Shown here one piece after another: positions 15,877-25,200 of a stretch of DNA of 64,000 nucleotides; position 1 is the first letter of the stretch, and every line of letters begins with the position of its first letter. The position numbers and the translations under genes are program-made. Origin of the DNA: Synechococcus sp. WH 5701 (GTDB lineage: Bacteria; Cyanobacteriota; Cyanobacteriia; PCC-6307; Cyanobiaceae); the NCBI RefSeq assembly GCF_000153045.1, contig NZ_CH724159.1, forward strand, positions 833,823 to 897,822, given 5' to 3'. A model generated the notes under the pieces. The model worked only from the letters and a program-made list of their open reading frames with translations, ran no database searches and was not told the origin of the DNA.

Positions 15877-17138
15877 TGATCGGAAGGCGACTGTCACGGA
15901 CCGCTCTTGCGGTGGCCTCATTGCTGCTGCTGGCGGCCCTCTCCTCTGGCGCCCTCACGGGATCCGCGTCGACGACCTCGGCTTCCGATGATCGCGGTGG
16001 AGTACCTCCGGGCTATCCGCTGAATCTCGATGTGGTGGCGCCACTGATCATCACCACCGTGGTCCCGGACCCGATCCCAGTGACCGGCACCGACGGGAGG
16101 GTCCACGTGGTCTACGAGCTCAAGGTGCTCAACGACTCGCCTCGCCCGGCCACCATCACCAAGATCGACACACTGGCCGATGGGCCCGATGGGGCAGTGG
16201 TGGCCACACTGGGCAGGGAGGAGACCCAGGCTCGTTCGTTGCTCATCGCCAACTTCGAATCGACGCCGACCACCGAGATCCCCGTCGGGCGTACCGGGGT
16301 GGTTCTGCTCGACGACGTTTTTCCCAACCGGTCCGACGTCCCTACAGGGTTGACCCACCGCATCGACGCCAGCTTCGGTGCCGCGGAATCCGCGAAGCTC
16401 GACGCGCTGGCCGCCCGGTATCCGGACACCGTTTCTCAGATCGGCGGCGCGGTCCAGGTCAGCGATCAGACGCCGGTCATCATCGGGCCGCCACTCTCGG
16501 GCAGGGGTTGGGATGCCGGCAACGGCTGCTGCGGGCTCACCTCACACCGCGGGGCGATGGCGGCCGTCGGTGGTCGCCTCAACGGCAGCGAGCGGTTTGC
16601 CATCGACTGGGTGCGCTTCGATCTCGCCGATGACCCGTTGAGGACATTCCACGGCGACAGCTCCAAGAACCAGGACTACCTCGCCTACGACGCCGACATC
16701 CTCGCTGTCGCTGACGGCACTGTGGTTTCCGTCGTGTCCGACATGGCGGACGAACCTCCCAAGCAGGCGCCGGAGTTGGAGATCGACGAATTGGGCGGCA
16801 ACCACATCATCCTCGACATCGGTTCCGGAAACCACGCGTTCTACGCCCACCTGATCCCGGGTTCGCCGAAGGTGCGGGTCGGTGACCACGTCACCCGGGG
16901 GCAGGTGATCGGGAAACTCGGGAACTCGGGCAACACCACCGAGCCCCACCTGCACTTCCACGTGTCGCGGGCTCCGCTGCCGCTCTCCGGAGACAACGTG
17001 CCCTATGTGATCGACCGGTTCTCGTTCGTCGGCTCGCTCAGCGCCACCTCCCGACTCGTTGCAGGGCCCGACGCCGGTGCACGCAAGATGCAGATGCCAC
17101 TCAACAACAACATCATCGACTTCCAGGCGACCTCTTAG
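15876..17138 (+). CDS. Exported M23-family peptidase-like protein
   Basis: A 420-residue exported protein (signal LAVASLLLLAALSSGALTGS). The C-terminal half is an M23/LytM domain: ADILAVADGTVVSVVSD, GGNHIILDIGSGNHAFYAHL, VRVGDHVTRGQVIGKLGNSG and EPHLHFHVSRAP. The H-x-H pair of the zinc site (HLHFH) is kept; the usual first ligands H-x-x-x-D near the domain start appear as NQDYLAYD, so zinc binding may be altered. The N-terminal half has no clear match. M23 enzymes cut peptidoglycan cross-links. The start overlaps the upstream stop, so the genes are coupled. Confidence 0.8.
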   Translation: MIGRRLSRTALAVASLLLLAALSSGALTGSASTTSASDDRGGVPPGYPLNLDVVAPLIITTVVPDPIPVTGTDGRVHVVYELKVLNDSPRPATITKIDTLADGPDGAVVATLGREETQARSLLIANFESTPTTEIPVGRTGVVLLDDVFPNRSDVPTGLTHRIDASFGAAESAKLDALAARYPDTVSQIGGAVQVSDQTPVIIGPPLSGRGWDAGNGCCGLTSHRGAMAAVGGRLNGSERFAIDWVRFDLADDPLRTFHGDSSKNQDYLAYDADILAVADGTVVSVVSDMADEPPKQAPELEIDELGGNHIILDIGSGNHAFYAHLIPGSPKVRVGDHVTRGQVIGKLGNSGNTTEPHLHFHVSRAPLPLSGDNVPYVIDRFSFVGSLSATSRLVAGPDAGARKMQMPLNNNIIDFQATS

Positions 17139-17140
17139 CG

Positions 17141-18205
17141 ATGCGCACGCGGCGATCCGTCTCTCAGCCCGGAGCTGTTCCCGGATCTCGGGGAGATGGC
17201 CGGTCGCCCCTGCCCATCCGACACCCAGGCGTCGCGATCGTGGCCGGGTTCCTGGCCGTCCTGATACCTGGCTGCGGCTCGTCGGCAGCAGCGGGCTGGG
17301 GCGCAGCGGCCTCGACCACCGTCGCAGCAACGCCCGGAAGTATCGCCGGCACCTTCCCCATCGGTGGCGGTCGTTCGATGTACCTCGAGTGCTCGGGGAG
17401 CGGATCGCCGACGGTGGTGCTCGTGTCCGGCCTGCGGTCGTCGGCTGCCGAGTGGCACACCACCCGATCCCAAGCCACGCCCCCCGCCCCTCCGGTGTTC
17501 CAGGAGGTCGCCCGATCCAACCGGGTGTGCGCCTACGACCGACCCGGGACGGTGGTGGGGGAGGGGGCCAGCCGCAGCGACCCGCTCCCCCAACCGACTG
17601 ATGCCGCGTTGGATGCCGCCGACCTCCGGGCACTGCTCGCCGCGGCCGGCGAAACGGGGCCGTTCGTCCTGGTGGGGCACTCCATCGGGGGAATGATCGT
17701 CCGCCTTTACGCCACGACCTATCCCGACGAGGTCGTCGGCATGGTCCTCGTGGACGCCCCCTCGGAGTTCCTCCAGGACGCCGAGACGCCCGCCCAATGG
17801 AAGATCCAGCGCGTGCTGATGCGGGTAGATGCGGCCGAGATCCCCGAGTCGGTGGCCGAGTACCCCGACATCGAGACGTTCGACATCGATGCCACGTTCG
17901 CCGCGCTGCGCGCCGCCCCGAGCCTGCGCCCGATGCCCCTCGTCGTGCTCTCCGCCGATGAGCTACTCGGTCCCTCGTTCCCCTCCATGATCGCTTCCGG
18001 CGCCGTCCCGGCGGATGTCCCGCCCGACTTCGGGTACGTCATTGACGCCGCGATGGCCCAGTCCCAGGTCCGGCTGGCGGCGTTGGTCCCCAACGCGGTG
18101 CACCTCACCCATACCCACAGCGGCCACGACATCCAGCTCGCTCAACCCCAACTGGTCGTTGACGCCGTCCGTGAGGTGGTCGCCCAGATCAACGCGGGGG
18201 GTTAG
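17141..18205 (+). CDS. Alpha/beta-hydrolase lipoprotein
   Basis: A 354-residue protein with a lipoprotein-like N-terminus (FLAVLIPGCGSS). The hydrolase domain starts at about residue 68: an early PTVVLVSGLRSSAAEW oxyanion region, FVLVGHSIGGMIVRLYAT with the nucleophile Ser in GHSIGG, the acid region PLVVLSADELLG, and His in THSGHDIQLAQP. All three catalytic positions appear present. The gene follows the M23 gene by two bases. The substrate is unknown. Style and codon use match the two genes before it, so the three probably arrived together. Confidence 0.82.
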   Translation: MRTRRSVSQPGAVPGSRGDGRSPLPIRHPGVAIVAGFLAVLIPGCGSSAAAGWGAAASTTVAATPGSIAGTFPIGGGRSMYLECSGSGSPTVVLVSGLRSSAAEWHTTRSQATPPAPPVFQEVARSNRVCAYDRPGTVVGEGASRSDPLPQPTDAALDAADLRALLAAAGETGPFVLVGHSIGGMIVRLYATTYPDEVVGMVLVDAPSEFLQDAETPAQWKIQRVLMRVDAAEIPESVAEYPDIETFDIDATFAALRAAPSLRPMPLVVLSADELLGPSFPSMIASGAVPADVPPDFGYVIDAAMAQSQVRLAALVPNAVHLTHTHSGHDIQLAQPQLVVDAVREVVAQINAGG

Positions 18206-19016
18206 CGCGTGGCTGTGGCGTGCCGGAGTAGGAATCCACACCTCCTCACCTGATGATGCGGCTAGCCGCCAAAAGTTGCGGCGAGAGAGCACTGGCAGAA
18301 GCTCCTCAAGGCAGGCTGAAGGCGCACGGAGTAGGAGTGGTGGGCCAGACACCCCATCGGGGCTGGTGCGGTCAAGCACCGCCAGCAGCTCCTCCAGCAG
18401 GGCTGATTCAAAGTTTCAGCAAGGGCAGGCTTGGCTCCGGCTGTCGCCGCGCCGTCGCCGGTAGCTCCGTGATGTCGTGAGTACAGCCTGCATGCCTGCT
18501 CGGATCGACTGAAATCCAGCCAGTCGGAGCAGGTTGAGGGCTGCCGTCCGCAGCGACTCGATCGCTTTGGCGCGCTGTCCCGGTAGCGATTGCGTCCTCA
18601 TGGAGCTGGGTGACACTGATCCAGTGCCAGCCCTCAATGCTCCAGCCCCGGCCGAGGCGATGCTCCACCAAAGGAAGGGGATGACCTTGCCAGGATCGAC
18701 CCCAAGGCGTGGAGCACTGGTTCAGCCTCTTGAGCGCCTCCGCAATCTCCTGCTGGTCACAGTGCTGCCTGAATAGGAAGGTCACCTGTCTCGTCAGTGG
18801 GCTCCACCGCCCAGCAGCAGCTGGATCCTGATGCCGTGAAGGAGCATGCCGGCGACGGCGCCTGTCGCCGATCCGCAGCGTCAGCCCTTGCCCGTGGAGC
18901 GACCATGAGGAAGCCCGCGCGTAGCGACCTCACAGCTCAGGTGAACCCGCGTGACAGACGGGGGTGTTTTGTTGCTGATCAGCGGTCTATCAAGCCCCCT
19001 GCTTCCCTTCACCGCG
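18206..19016. other. Region with no firm gene
   Basis: About 800 bases after the exported three-gene block. One open frame on the minus strand (18408-18785, 125 codons, MTFLFRQHCDQQEIAEALKR) could be a small gene, as its start looks natural, but the rest is unremarkable and I do not recognise it. No RNA gene, repeat or strong hairpin was seen. Confidence 0.35.
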
Positions 19017-19616
19017 ATGCCGCTCGTTTATCTGGCGCTGGTTCTCACGGCTGCGACATCCGCTGGAGCGCAGACTCTGGTGTCGATGCATGGATTCTGC
19101 TTCCGCTCACCCCTGCCCCTCTCCGTGCCGCAGGAGGTGGGGCTGGATGCCTTGCTGGTAGCCCATCCGCCGCAGGCGAAGCCGGGTGAGGAGCTCTTCA
19201 CTCTGACGGTCGTGCGGTTTCCGCCCGAGGTCACCGACACCAAGGCCGGCATGACTCCTGCCGAGCTGCGTGACTATGTGAAGGTGGTGTTCCTGGCGGG
19301 GGCGCGCGGCGACGGCCAGCCATTGCGCCGCCGTCTGCTGGGGGAGTGGGTGGAGGGTGAGTCCTTCACCACGTCGATTCCCACTCCATCCCATGGGGAG
19401 GTCTTTGCCCTGCGCCGCCGTGACGGCGACTCGGTGGCGCTGGGCTTCAAGATTCGGCAGGACTGGCGCGAGCAGGGCGGAGCCCTGATCGACGCCATCA
19501 CCGCCAGCCTGCAGGACGGGGAGGGGCGATGCTCCCAGGCGGAGCTTCAGGTGCCGGGACAGCGCACACGGCCGATGCTCCCGTCCACGCCCACTGTCTC
19601 CAACGTCAGCCGCTGA
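19017..19616 (+). CDS. Secreted hypothetical protein
   Basis: A 199-residue protein with a signal peptide (MPLVYLALVLTAATSAGAQT). The mature part shows alternating hydrophobic strands and conserved-looking runs (GEELFTLTVVRFPPEVTD, AELRDYVKVVFLAGARGDGQ, EVFALRRRDGDSVALGFKI). The pattern suggests a small beta-rich periplasmic domain. The ATG at 19017 is preferred to an upstream GTG at 18951 because the signal peptide begins there. Its last 70 bases overlap the end of the opposite-strand gene at 19547. Function unknown. Confidence 0.6.
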   Translation: MPLVYLALVLTAATSAGAQTLVSMHGFCFRSPLPLSVPQEVGLDALLVAHPPQAKPGEELFTLTVVRFPPEVTDTKAGMTPAELRDYVKVVFLAGARGDGQPLRRRLLGEWVEGESFTTSIPTPSHGEVFALRRRDGDSVALGFKIRQDWREQGGALIDAITASLQDGEGRCSQAELQVPGQRTRPMLPSTPTVSNVSR

Positions 19617-19939
19617 CCCGTGCCATCCAGCCGCAGGCGGAGCGGATGGAGCCAGGTACTGCCCTCCCCGGAGAGTTCCGTGATCACGGCGATCTCATCT
19701 GTGCCACCGGCCACCACCGCGAGCACGGGTCCGCTGCTCTCGTAGAAGCTGAGCCGGCCGGCCTCGATCCGAAGCCACGACTCGTCGGTCGGCCCCGCCT
19801 GGCAATGCCGCAACTGCGCCATCCAGAGTCCCCGGAAGGGTGCGGGGATCTGGGTCAATCGTTCGGCTGCGTCCGCGGCGGGGGCAGCGCCAAGCAGGGC
19901 GACAAGAACGAGCGCACAAGCCGTATTCGTGACCAGCAT
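19547..19939 (-). CDS. Secreted hypothetical protein
   Basis: A 130-residue protein with a signal peptide ending LGAAPAADAAE. The mature part reads IPAPFRGLWMAQLRHCQAGP, SWLRIEAGRLSFYESSGPV, and ends VDGSIGRVRCPGT. A pair of Cys residues could form a disulphide. Small secreted proteins with FxGxW near the N-terminus are common in alpha- and cyanobacteria and lack a known role. The frame is open to 20113, but the signal peptide sets the start at 19939. It overlaps the convergent upstream gene by 70 bases. Confidence 0.6.
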   Translation of the reverse strand: MLVTNTACALVLVALLGAAPAADAAERLTQIPAPFRGLWMAQLRHCQAGPTDESWLRIEAGRLSFYESSGPVLAVVAGGTDEIAVITELSGEGSTWLHPLRLRLDGTGQRLTLETVGVDGSIGRVRCPGT

Positions 19940-20093
19940 CAGCTGCAGCCAGCGGGAATGTCCATGCTCTTGCGTCCCGATCCGGCGGGCGCCCCGCAAC
20001 AGAGCTGATCCGATTGTTGGAGGGGTTGAGGCTGAGTCAAGGCCCCACGGTTGGCCGCTGGTCTGCATCCAGTGACCCAGCCCCAACAAATCT

Positions 20094-22229
20094 TCAAGCG
20101 ACAGCGGCGGCATTCGCCGCCACAGCCCGATGGCCCATCAGCCCGCGGGTGGTCGCCGCGATCTCCCTCTGGCTCGCCCTGGGCAGCCGTTGATGGCGCC
20201 CGCCCCCATGCCGCGCCAGATCAGCCCCCAGGCTGGAGTCCCGATGTCGGGTGCCAGTGTCGATCACCAGCAGCTCCATGCCCAGGCGGCGGATCGCTGC
20301 CGCAATACCCAGCACTTCCTGGCGCATGCCCTCAAGACCCATGGGTTCCGGGCCTTCCCCCCCCGGGCCGTGGTCCGCGGCGGAGGCCAGCGAGCGGCTG
20401 AGCGACACATTGGCGTTGCCGTCGCTGATCAGCACGATCAGAATCTCGCCCACATCCTTGGACCGGCGGGCGTTCTCTCCCAGCCGCACCGCCTGTGCCA
20501 GGCCATGGGCCAGCGGCGATCCGCCGCCACAGGGGAGGCGTTCGAGCCGGCGTGAGGCCGCAGTGATCGAGCGGGTGGGGGGCAGCTGCACCTCGGCCCG
20601 CCGGCCACGGAACGTGATCAGGGCCACCTGGTCGCGGCTGCGGTACGCCTCGCTCAGCAGCTGCAGGGCGGCGCCCTTGGCGGCCTGCATGCGATTCAGG
20701 GCCATCGAGCCTGACGCATCCACCACGAAGATCACCAGTGCTCCGGCCTTGCGGGCCAGCTGCTTGACGCGCAGATCATCCTCGCGCAGCAGCAGCTTCG
20801 GTCCATGCCACTCCCGCCCACCGCGGCGCGAGCTCCCGAGGATGGCCCGGCGGCGCGCCCGCTGATGCGGCGCCGCGGCCCGCAGGGTGGCGTCGATGGC
20901 CACGTGATGGATCGGCCCGTGGGGAATTAACGGCTTCACGTAACGGCCCCGGTCCAGCGAGCGCACCAGTCCTCCACCGCCGGCCTTGCCGTGGCGCCGC
21001 TTGCCGCGGGCGGCCTGGGCCAGCAGGTGCGGATCCAGCAGCACCCCCTCCGGGGAAAACAGATACGTGTCGGGAATGGCCTCGCTGCTGGGTTCTCCCG
21101 TGGCGGGCTCGGGCGGTGGCACCTCCTGCTCCGGTGGTGTCTCGCTTCCGGAATCGCCGGGCGGCGCTGCGGGCGGTGGCGGTTCCGGCGCGGCCTCCGG
21201 CGTTGCAGCGACCGCGGCCGAGCGGGGCAGGATCACCAGTTCCACGGCCAGGCGGAGATCACCGGCATCGACGAGTCGTCGCCCCTGCAGGGAGGCGTGG
21301 GCCCGGGCCACCCGCGCGGCGAACAGATCGGCGCGATGCCCCTCCACGCCGGCGCGGATCGCTTCCTCCACTAGGTAGCGCAGCTGCTGCTGCGCCAGGC
21401 ACACCCGTGGAAGCAGACGCCGCCCGGCGGCGATCCGTCGCTGCAGTTCCTCGAGCCCCGGTCCGAAATGCCGCCAGAAGGCCTGCGGATCGGCGGCATG
21501 CTGGAGCACCCTCGCCACCGCCTCCACCCGCTCGTCCAGCTCCAGCGGGGTGTCGGCGGAGAGCACCATGGCCAGACGATCGATCAGGTGGGCCCGCAGT
21601 TCCCCCTCAGCGGGGTTGTAGGTGGCGATCAGCAGGGGACGGCAGGGATGGCGGAAGCTGATTCCCTCCCGCTCCACCTGGTTGAAGCCACCATCCACCA
21701 CCGTGAACAGCAGGTTGGCGATACCGGGATCCAGCAGGTTGAGCTCATCGACGTAAAGCACGCCCCGGTGCGCCTCGGCCAGCAGCCCCGGCTGGAATAC
21801 GGCCCGTCCCCGCCGGATCGAGGCGCTCACGTCGACGGAGCCCAGCAGACGGTCTTCGGTGACGCCCAGCGGCACCTGCACAAATGGCGCGGGAACCAGC
21901 GCGCTCACGGGTGTGCGGCTGATCGTGGCGCGGTGGGCGATGGTGGCGTCGTCCCAGTTCCCGGGGGCGGACGGGTCGGCATTGCAGCAGGAGCGCCGGA
22001 TCACCCGGATCGGTGGCAACAGGGCGTGCAGGGCGCGGGCCAGCACCGATTTGGCGGTGCCCCGCCGTCCGGCGATCACGATCCCGCCCAGGCCCGGATC
22101 CACCGCCAGCAGCTTCAGGGCCGTGCGGATCGAGGCCTGCCCCACGACGGCATTGAGCGGAAAGGCATGACGGGGAACGGCGCAGGGCGAAGCGGCAGAA
22201 CAGGGGCCAGCCTGCGGGAACACCGCCAC
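20094..22229 (-). CDS. ChlD/CobT-type chelatase AAA+ and integrin-I subunit
   Basis: A 711-residue protein of the Mg-chelatase D-subunit type. The N-terminal AAA+ domain starts FPLNAVVGQASIRTALKLLA with a Walker A GRRGTAKS at about 54-61 and GVLYVDELNLLD as Walker B. A Pro/Glu-rich acidic linker follows, then a C-terminal von Willebrand/integrin-I domain with the MIDAS motif DASGSM at about residue 504. With the CobN/ChlH-like protein encoded just upstream it should form a metal chelatase that puts Co or Mg into a tetrapyrrole. The GTG start overlaps the upstream stop as TAGTG, implying coupling; the frame also opens earlier, at 22325. Confidence 0.85.
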   Translation of the reverse strand: MAVFPQAGPCSAASPCAVPRHAFPLNAVVGQASIRTALKLLAVDPGLGGIVIAGRRGTAKSVLARALHALLPPIRVIRRSCCNADPSAPGNWDDATIAHRATISRTPVSALVPAPFVQVPLGVTEDRLLGSVDVSASIRRGRAVFQPGLLAEAHRGVLYVDELNLLDPGIANLLFTVVDGGFNQVEREGISFRHPCRPLLIATYNPAEGELRAHLIDRLAMVLSADTPLELDERVEAVARVLQHAADPQAFWRHFGPGLEELQRRIAAGRRLLPRVCLAQQQLRYLVEEAIRAGVEGHRADLFAARVARAHASLQGRRLVDAGDLRLAVELVILPRSAAVAATPEAAPEPPPPAAPPGDSGSETPPEQEVPPPEPATGEPSSEAIPDTYLFSPEGVLLDPHLLAQAARGKRRHGKAGGGGLVRSLDRGRYVKPLIPHGPIHHVAIDATLRAAAPHQRARRRAILGSSRRGGREWHGPKLLLREDDLRVKQLARKAGALVIFVVDASGSMALNRMQAAKGAALQLLSEAYRSRDQVALITFRGRRAEVQLPPTRSITAASRRLERLPCGGGSPLAHGLAQAVRLGENARRSKDVGEILIVLISDGNANVSLSRSLASAADHGPGGEGPEPMGLEGMRQEVLGIAAAIRRLGMELLVIDTGTRHRDSSLGADLARHGGGRHQRLPRASQREIAATTRGLMGHRAVAANAAAVA

Positions 22230-25200
22230 TAGGGACCGGCCGCCACGGGCACCCCCTCCAGCTCGGCGTCGGTGAGGTCGTAGAGATTGCGAAGCTTGTC
22301 GAGCTTCTCGGCCGGGGCGTTCCACAGACCGCGGCTGCTCGCCTCCAGCATGCGGCCCACGACGTTGCGGAAGGCTTCTGGGTTGGCTTCCCGCAGCCGC
22401 TGCGCCATAGCCGCATCGAGGGCGTAAGTGTCGGCGGCCTGGTCGTAGACCCAGGGGTCACGGAAGCCGGAGGTCCCTCCCCAGCCGATCAGGGCCGTCA
22501 TCCGCTGGGAGATCTCGTAGGCCCCGCCTGATCCCATCGCCGCCATCGACTGAGCCCACCGGGGATTGAGCAGCTTGGTGCGGTACTCCAGGCGCAGCAG
22601 TTCCTCCAGGTCACGAGGGGTGGTGTCGCGCGAGAAGGATTCCACGAAGCTGGCCGCCACACGGCCGTCCGGATTGGAGTCCCGCCGGGCCACCTCGGCG
22701 GCGCGCTTGAGGCCGCCGGTGTTGGCGTAATACTCCTGGATGTCGGTGAGGCCGTACTCCACCGAGTCGATCTGCTGCACCACCCGGTCAGTGCTGCGCA
22801 GCAGAGCGGCCAGCACCTGGGGGCGGGCCTGACCCTTGTCGGCGCGGCCGTAGCTGAACACGTTGCGGTCCTGCCAGGTGCCCGCGAGCTCTTCACCGCT
22901 CTCCCAGTTGGCATCGGTGACCCGATCGTTCACCAGCGAGCCGAAGTCACCGGCGGGGTTGGAGAACAGGCGGGCCGTGGGGTTTTCGATCCCATGGGCT
23001 TCCAGCGCCCGGGCATGGCGGCGGATGGCGTTGCCCTCCTCCGGTTCGTCTGCTGTGGCGGCGCGGCGGAACAGGTCATCCAGCAACTCGACGATATTCA
23101 CGAAGCTGTCGCGGAAGATCCCCGACAGGTTGACCAGCACATCGATGCGCGGGTGGTCGAGGGTGTCGAGTGGCTTGAGGTCGTAGCGCACGATCCGGCC
23201 AGTGCCCTCCTTCACCGGTTCGGCCCCCACCAGCTCCAGCAGGATCGCCAGCGATTCGCCGCGGGTCTTGATCGCATCGAGGCCCCAGAGCATCACCGCC
23301 ACGGTTTCGGGCCAGGCGCCGTCATTCTCGGCCCGGTGCTTCTCGAGGATGCGCAGGGCGATGGCCCGGCCCCGGGCCATCGCCCCAGGTGAGGGCATGC
23401 GGTAGGGGTCCAGGGCGTGAATGTTGCGGCCGGTGGGCAGCACGCCGGGACCGTCGCGCAGCAGGTCACCGCCGGGGGCAGGGGGGATGTATTCGCCCCC
23501 CAGGCCATCGAGCAGATGGTCGATCTCCTCGGTGCTGCGCTCCAGCAGCTGGCAGACCCTCAGGGCATCGATCAGGCGCTGGGATTGCTCAGCTGACAAG
23601 CCGGGATGGAGGTGCTCGAGCTCCGCCGCCTGGGCGCGCAACGTCGGCTCATCAGCGGCCGGGGTCAGCCGGCTGATCGCTTCCAGCAGCTCCGGTTCGA
23701 GGGCCTCGCCCATGTAGGCCTTGAGATAGCCGAGCCGCTGCTCCTGATCCGGCGGCCGGCCGAGCGTGTGAAGGCCGCTGGAGAACAGGCGGCTCTCCAG
23801 CAGCTGCAGATAGCCGCTGAGCCGCACGACCCAGGCGTTGAAGGCACCTTGGTCGGTGGGGGCGTTGTCGGGTGCGGGGCAATCGGCATCGAGGCCACTG
23901 TCACTCACCTGCTTGAGGATGCCCTCCCGCAGGGCTTCGTTGCGTTCGGGATCCTCCCGGTATTCGGCGATCAGATCCCGCAGGGCGATCAGATCCCGGT
24001 AGAGGCCTGCGCGGCCGTAGGGCGGCACGTTGTGGGAGACGATCACGCCGTAGCCGCGCCGTTTGGCCAGCATCGACTCGGACGGGTTGTTCGCCGCATA
24101 GACGTACAAATGCGGCAGGTGACCCACCAGCAGGTCGGGCCAGGAGTAGCCCGTGTTTCCCAGGGGCGAGCCGGGCAGCCACTCCACCGTGCCGTGCATG
24201 CCGAAGTGCAGCACCGCGTCGGCCTTGAATCCGTGCCGCAGCCAGCCGTAGAAGGCGGCGTACTGGGGGTGGGGGGTGAGATCCCGCTCGTACATCAGGC
24301 GCATCGGATCGCCCGCCACCCCCAAGGGCGGCTGAACCCCGATCCACACGTTCCCGAGCCGCACACCGCCCAGGAGGAAGCGATCCCCGAGGGTGCGGAT
24401 ACCGGTGGACGTCAATGGCCCCCACTGCTTTTCGATACGAGCGGTGTGCAGCGGTCCCAGCCACTGGCGCAGCGTGTCGGCCGTCACGGTCACGCTCTCG
24501 GTGTCTTCAAAGCGCTGCCCTTCGGGAATGCGGGCGATCCAGGCGTCGTCGGCGTCCTTGACTTGGCGGATTAGTCCTTCGCCACTTGCCGGCAGGGAGC
24601 CCACGTCGTAGCCCTCAGCCTCCAGCGCCTTCAAAACGGCCATCAGGGAGTCAGGCACGTTGAGCAGGGCGGCGGTGCCGGTGGCGCCATAGCCTGGCGG
24701 GAAGCCGTAGAGCACGATCGCCAGCCGACGCTCGGATTCAGGTTTGCGGCGCAGGACGATCCAGGCCTTCAGGCGCCCGGTGAGCCGCCGCAGTCGATCG
24801 GGTATCAGATAGATCCGATCGCCCACCAGCCCCCCCAGGGGCACGGGATCAATGGCGCCGTCCATTTCGGGCAGAGCAAACAGCACCACGCTCTGCAGTC
24901 CGCCGATACCCTGGCGGGTCCAGGAGTGCAGGTCCTGAATGAGGAGCGGCGCAGAGACCAGATACGGAACGTTTTTGGCTCGCAGGATGCGCTGCGCCAC
25001 CTCCTCGCGGCGGCCCGCCTCCATCGAACCGGCCGGGCCGCCCACCAGGGGGAAACCGATCGTGGAGACGATGGCATCCACGGCCACCGCTTCCCGGCGG
25101 GCGCCGCTGGCCGGCTCCGCCTGGTCGGCGGCCAGTTCCGTGGCGCTGGTCATCCAGTCGCGTACGGCCATGTGCCCCTCCACGCCGTTGATGAACACCG

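Noticed and set aside
23606..24574. A 322-codon open frame on the plus strand
   Set aside because: It lies wholly opposite the CobN/ChlH-type gene and has shadow composition.
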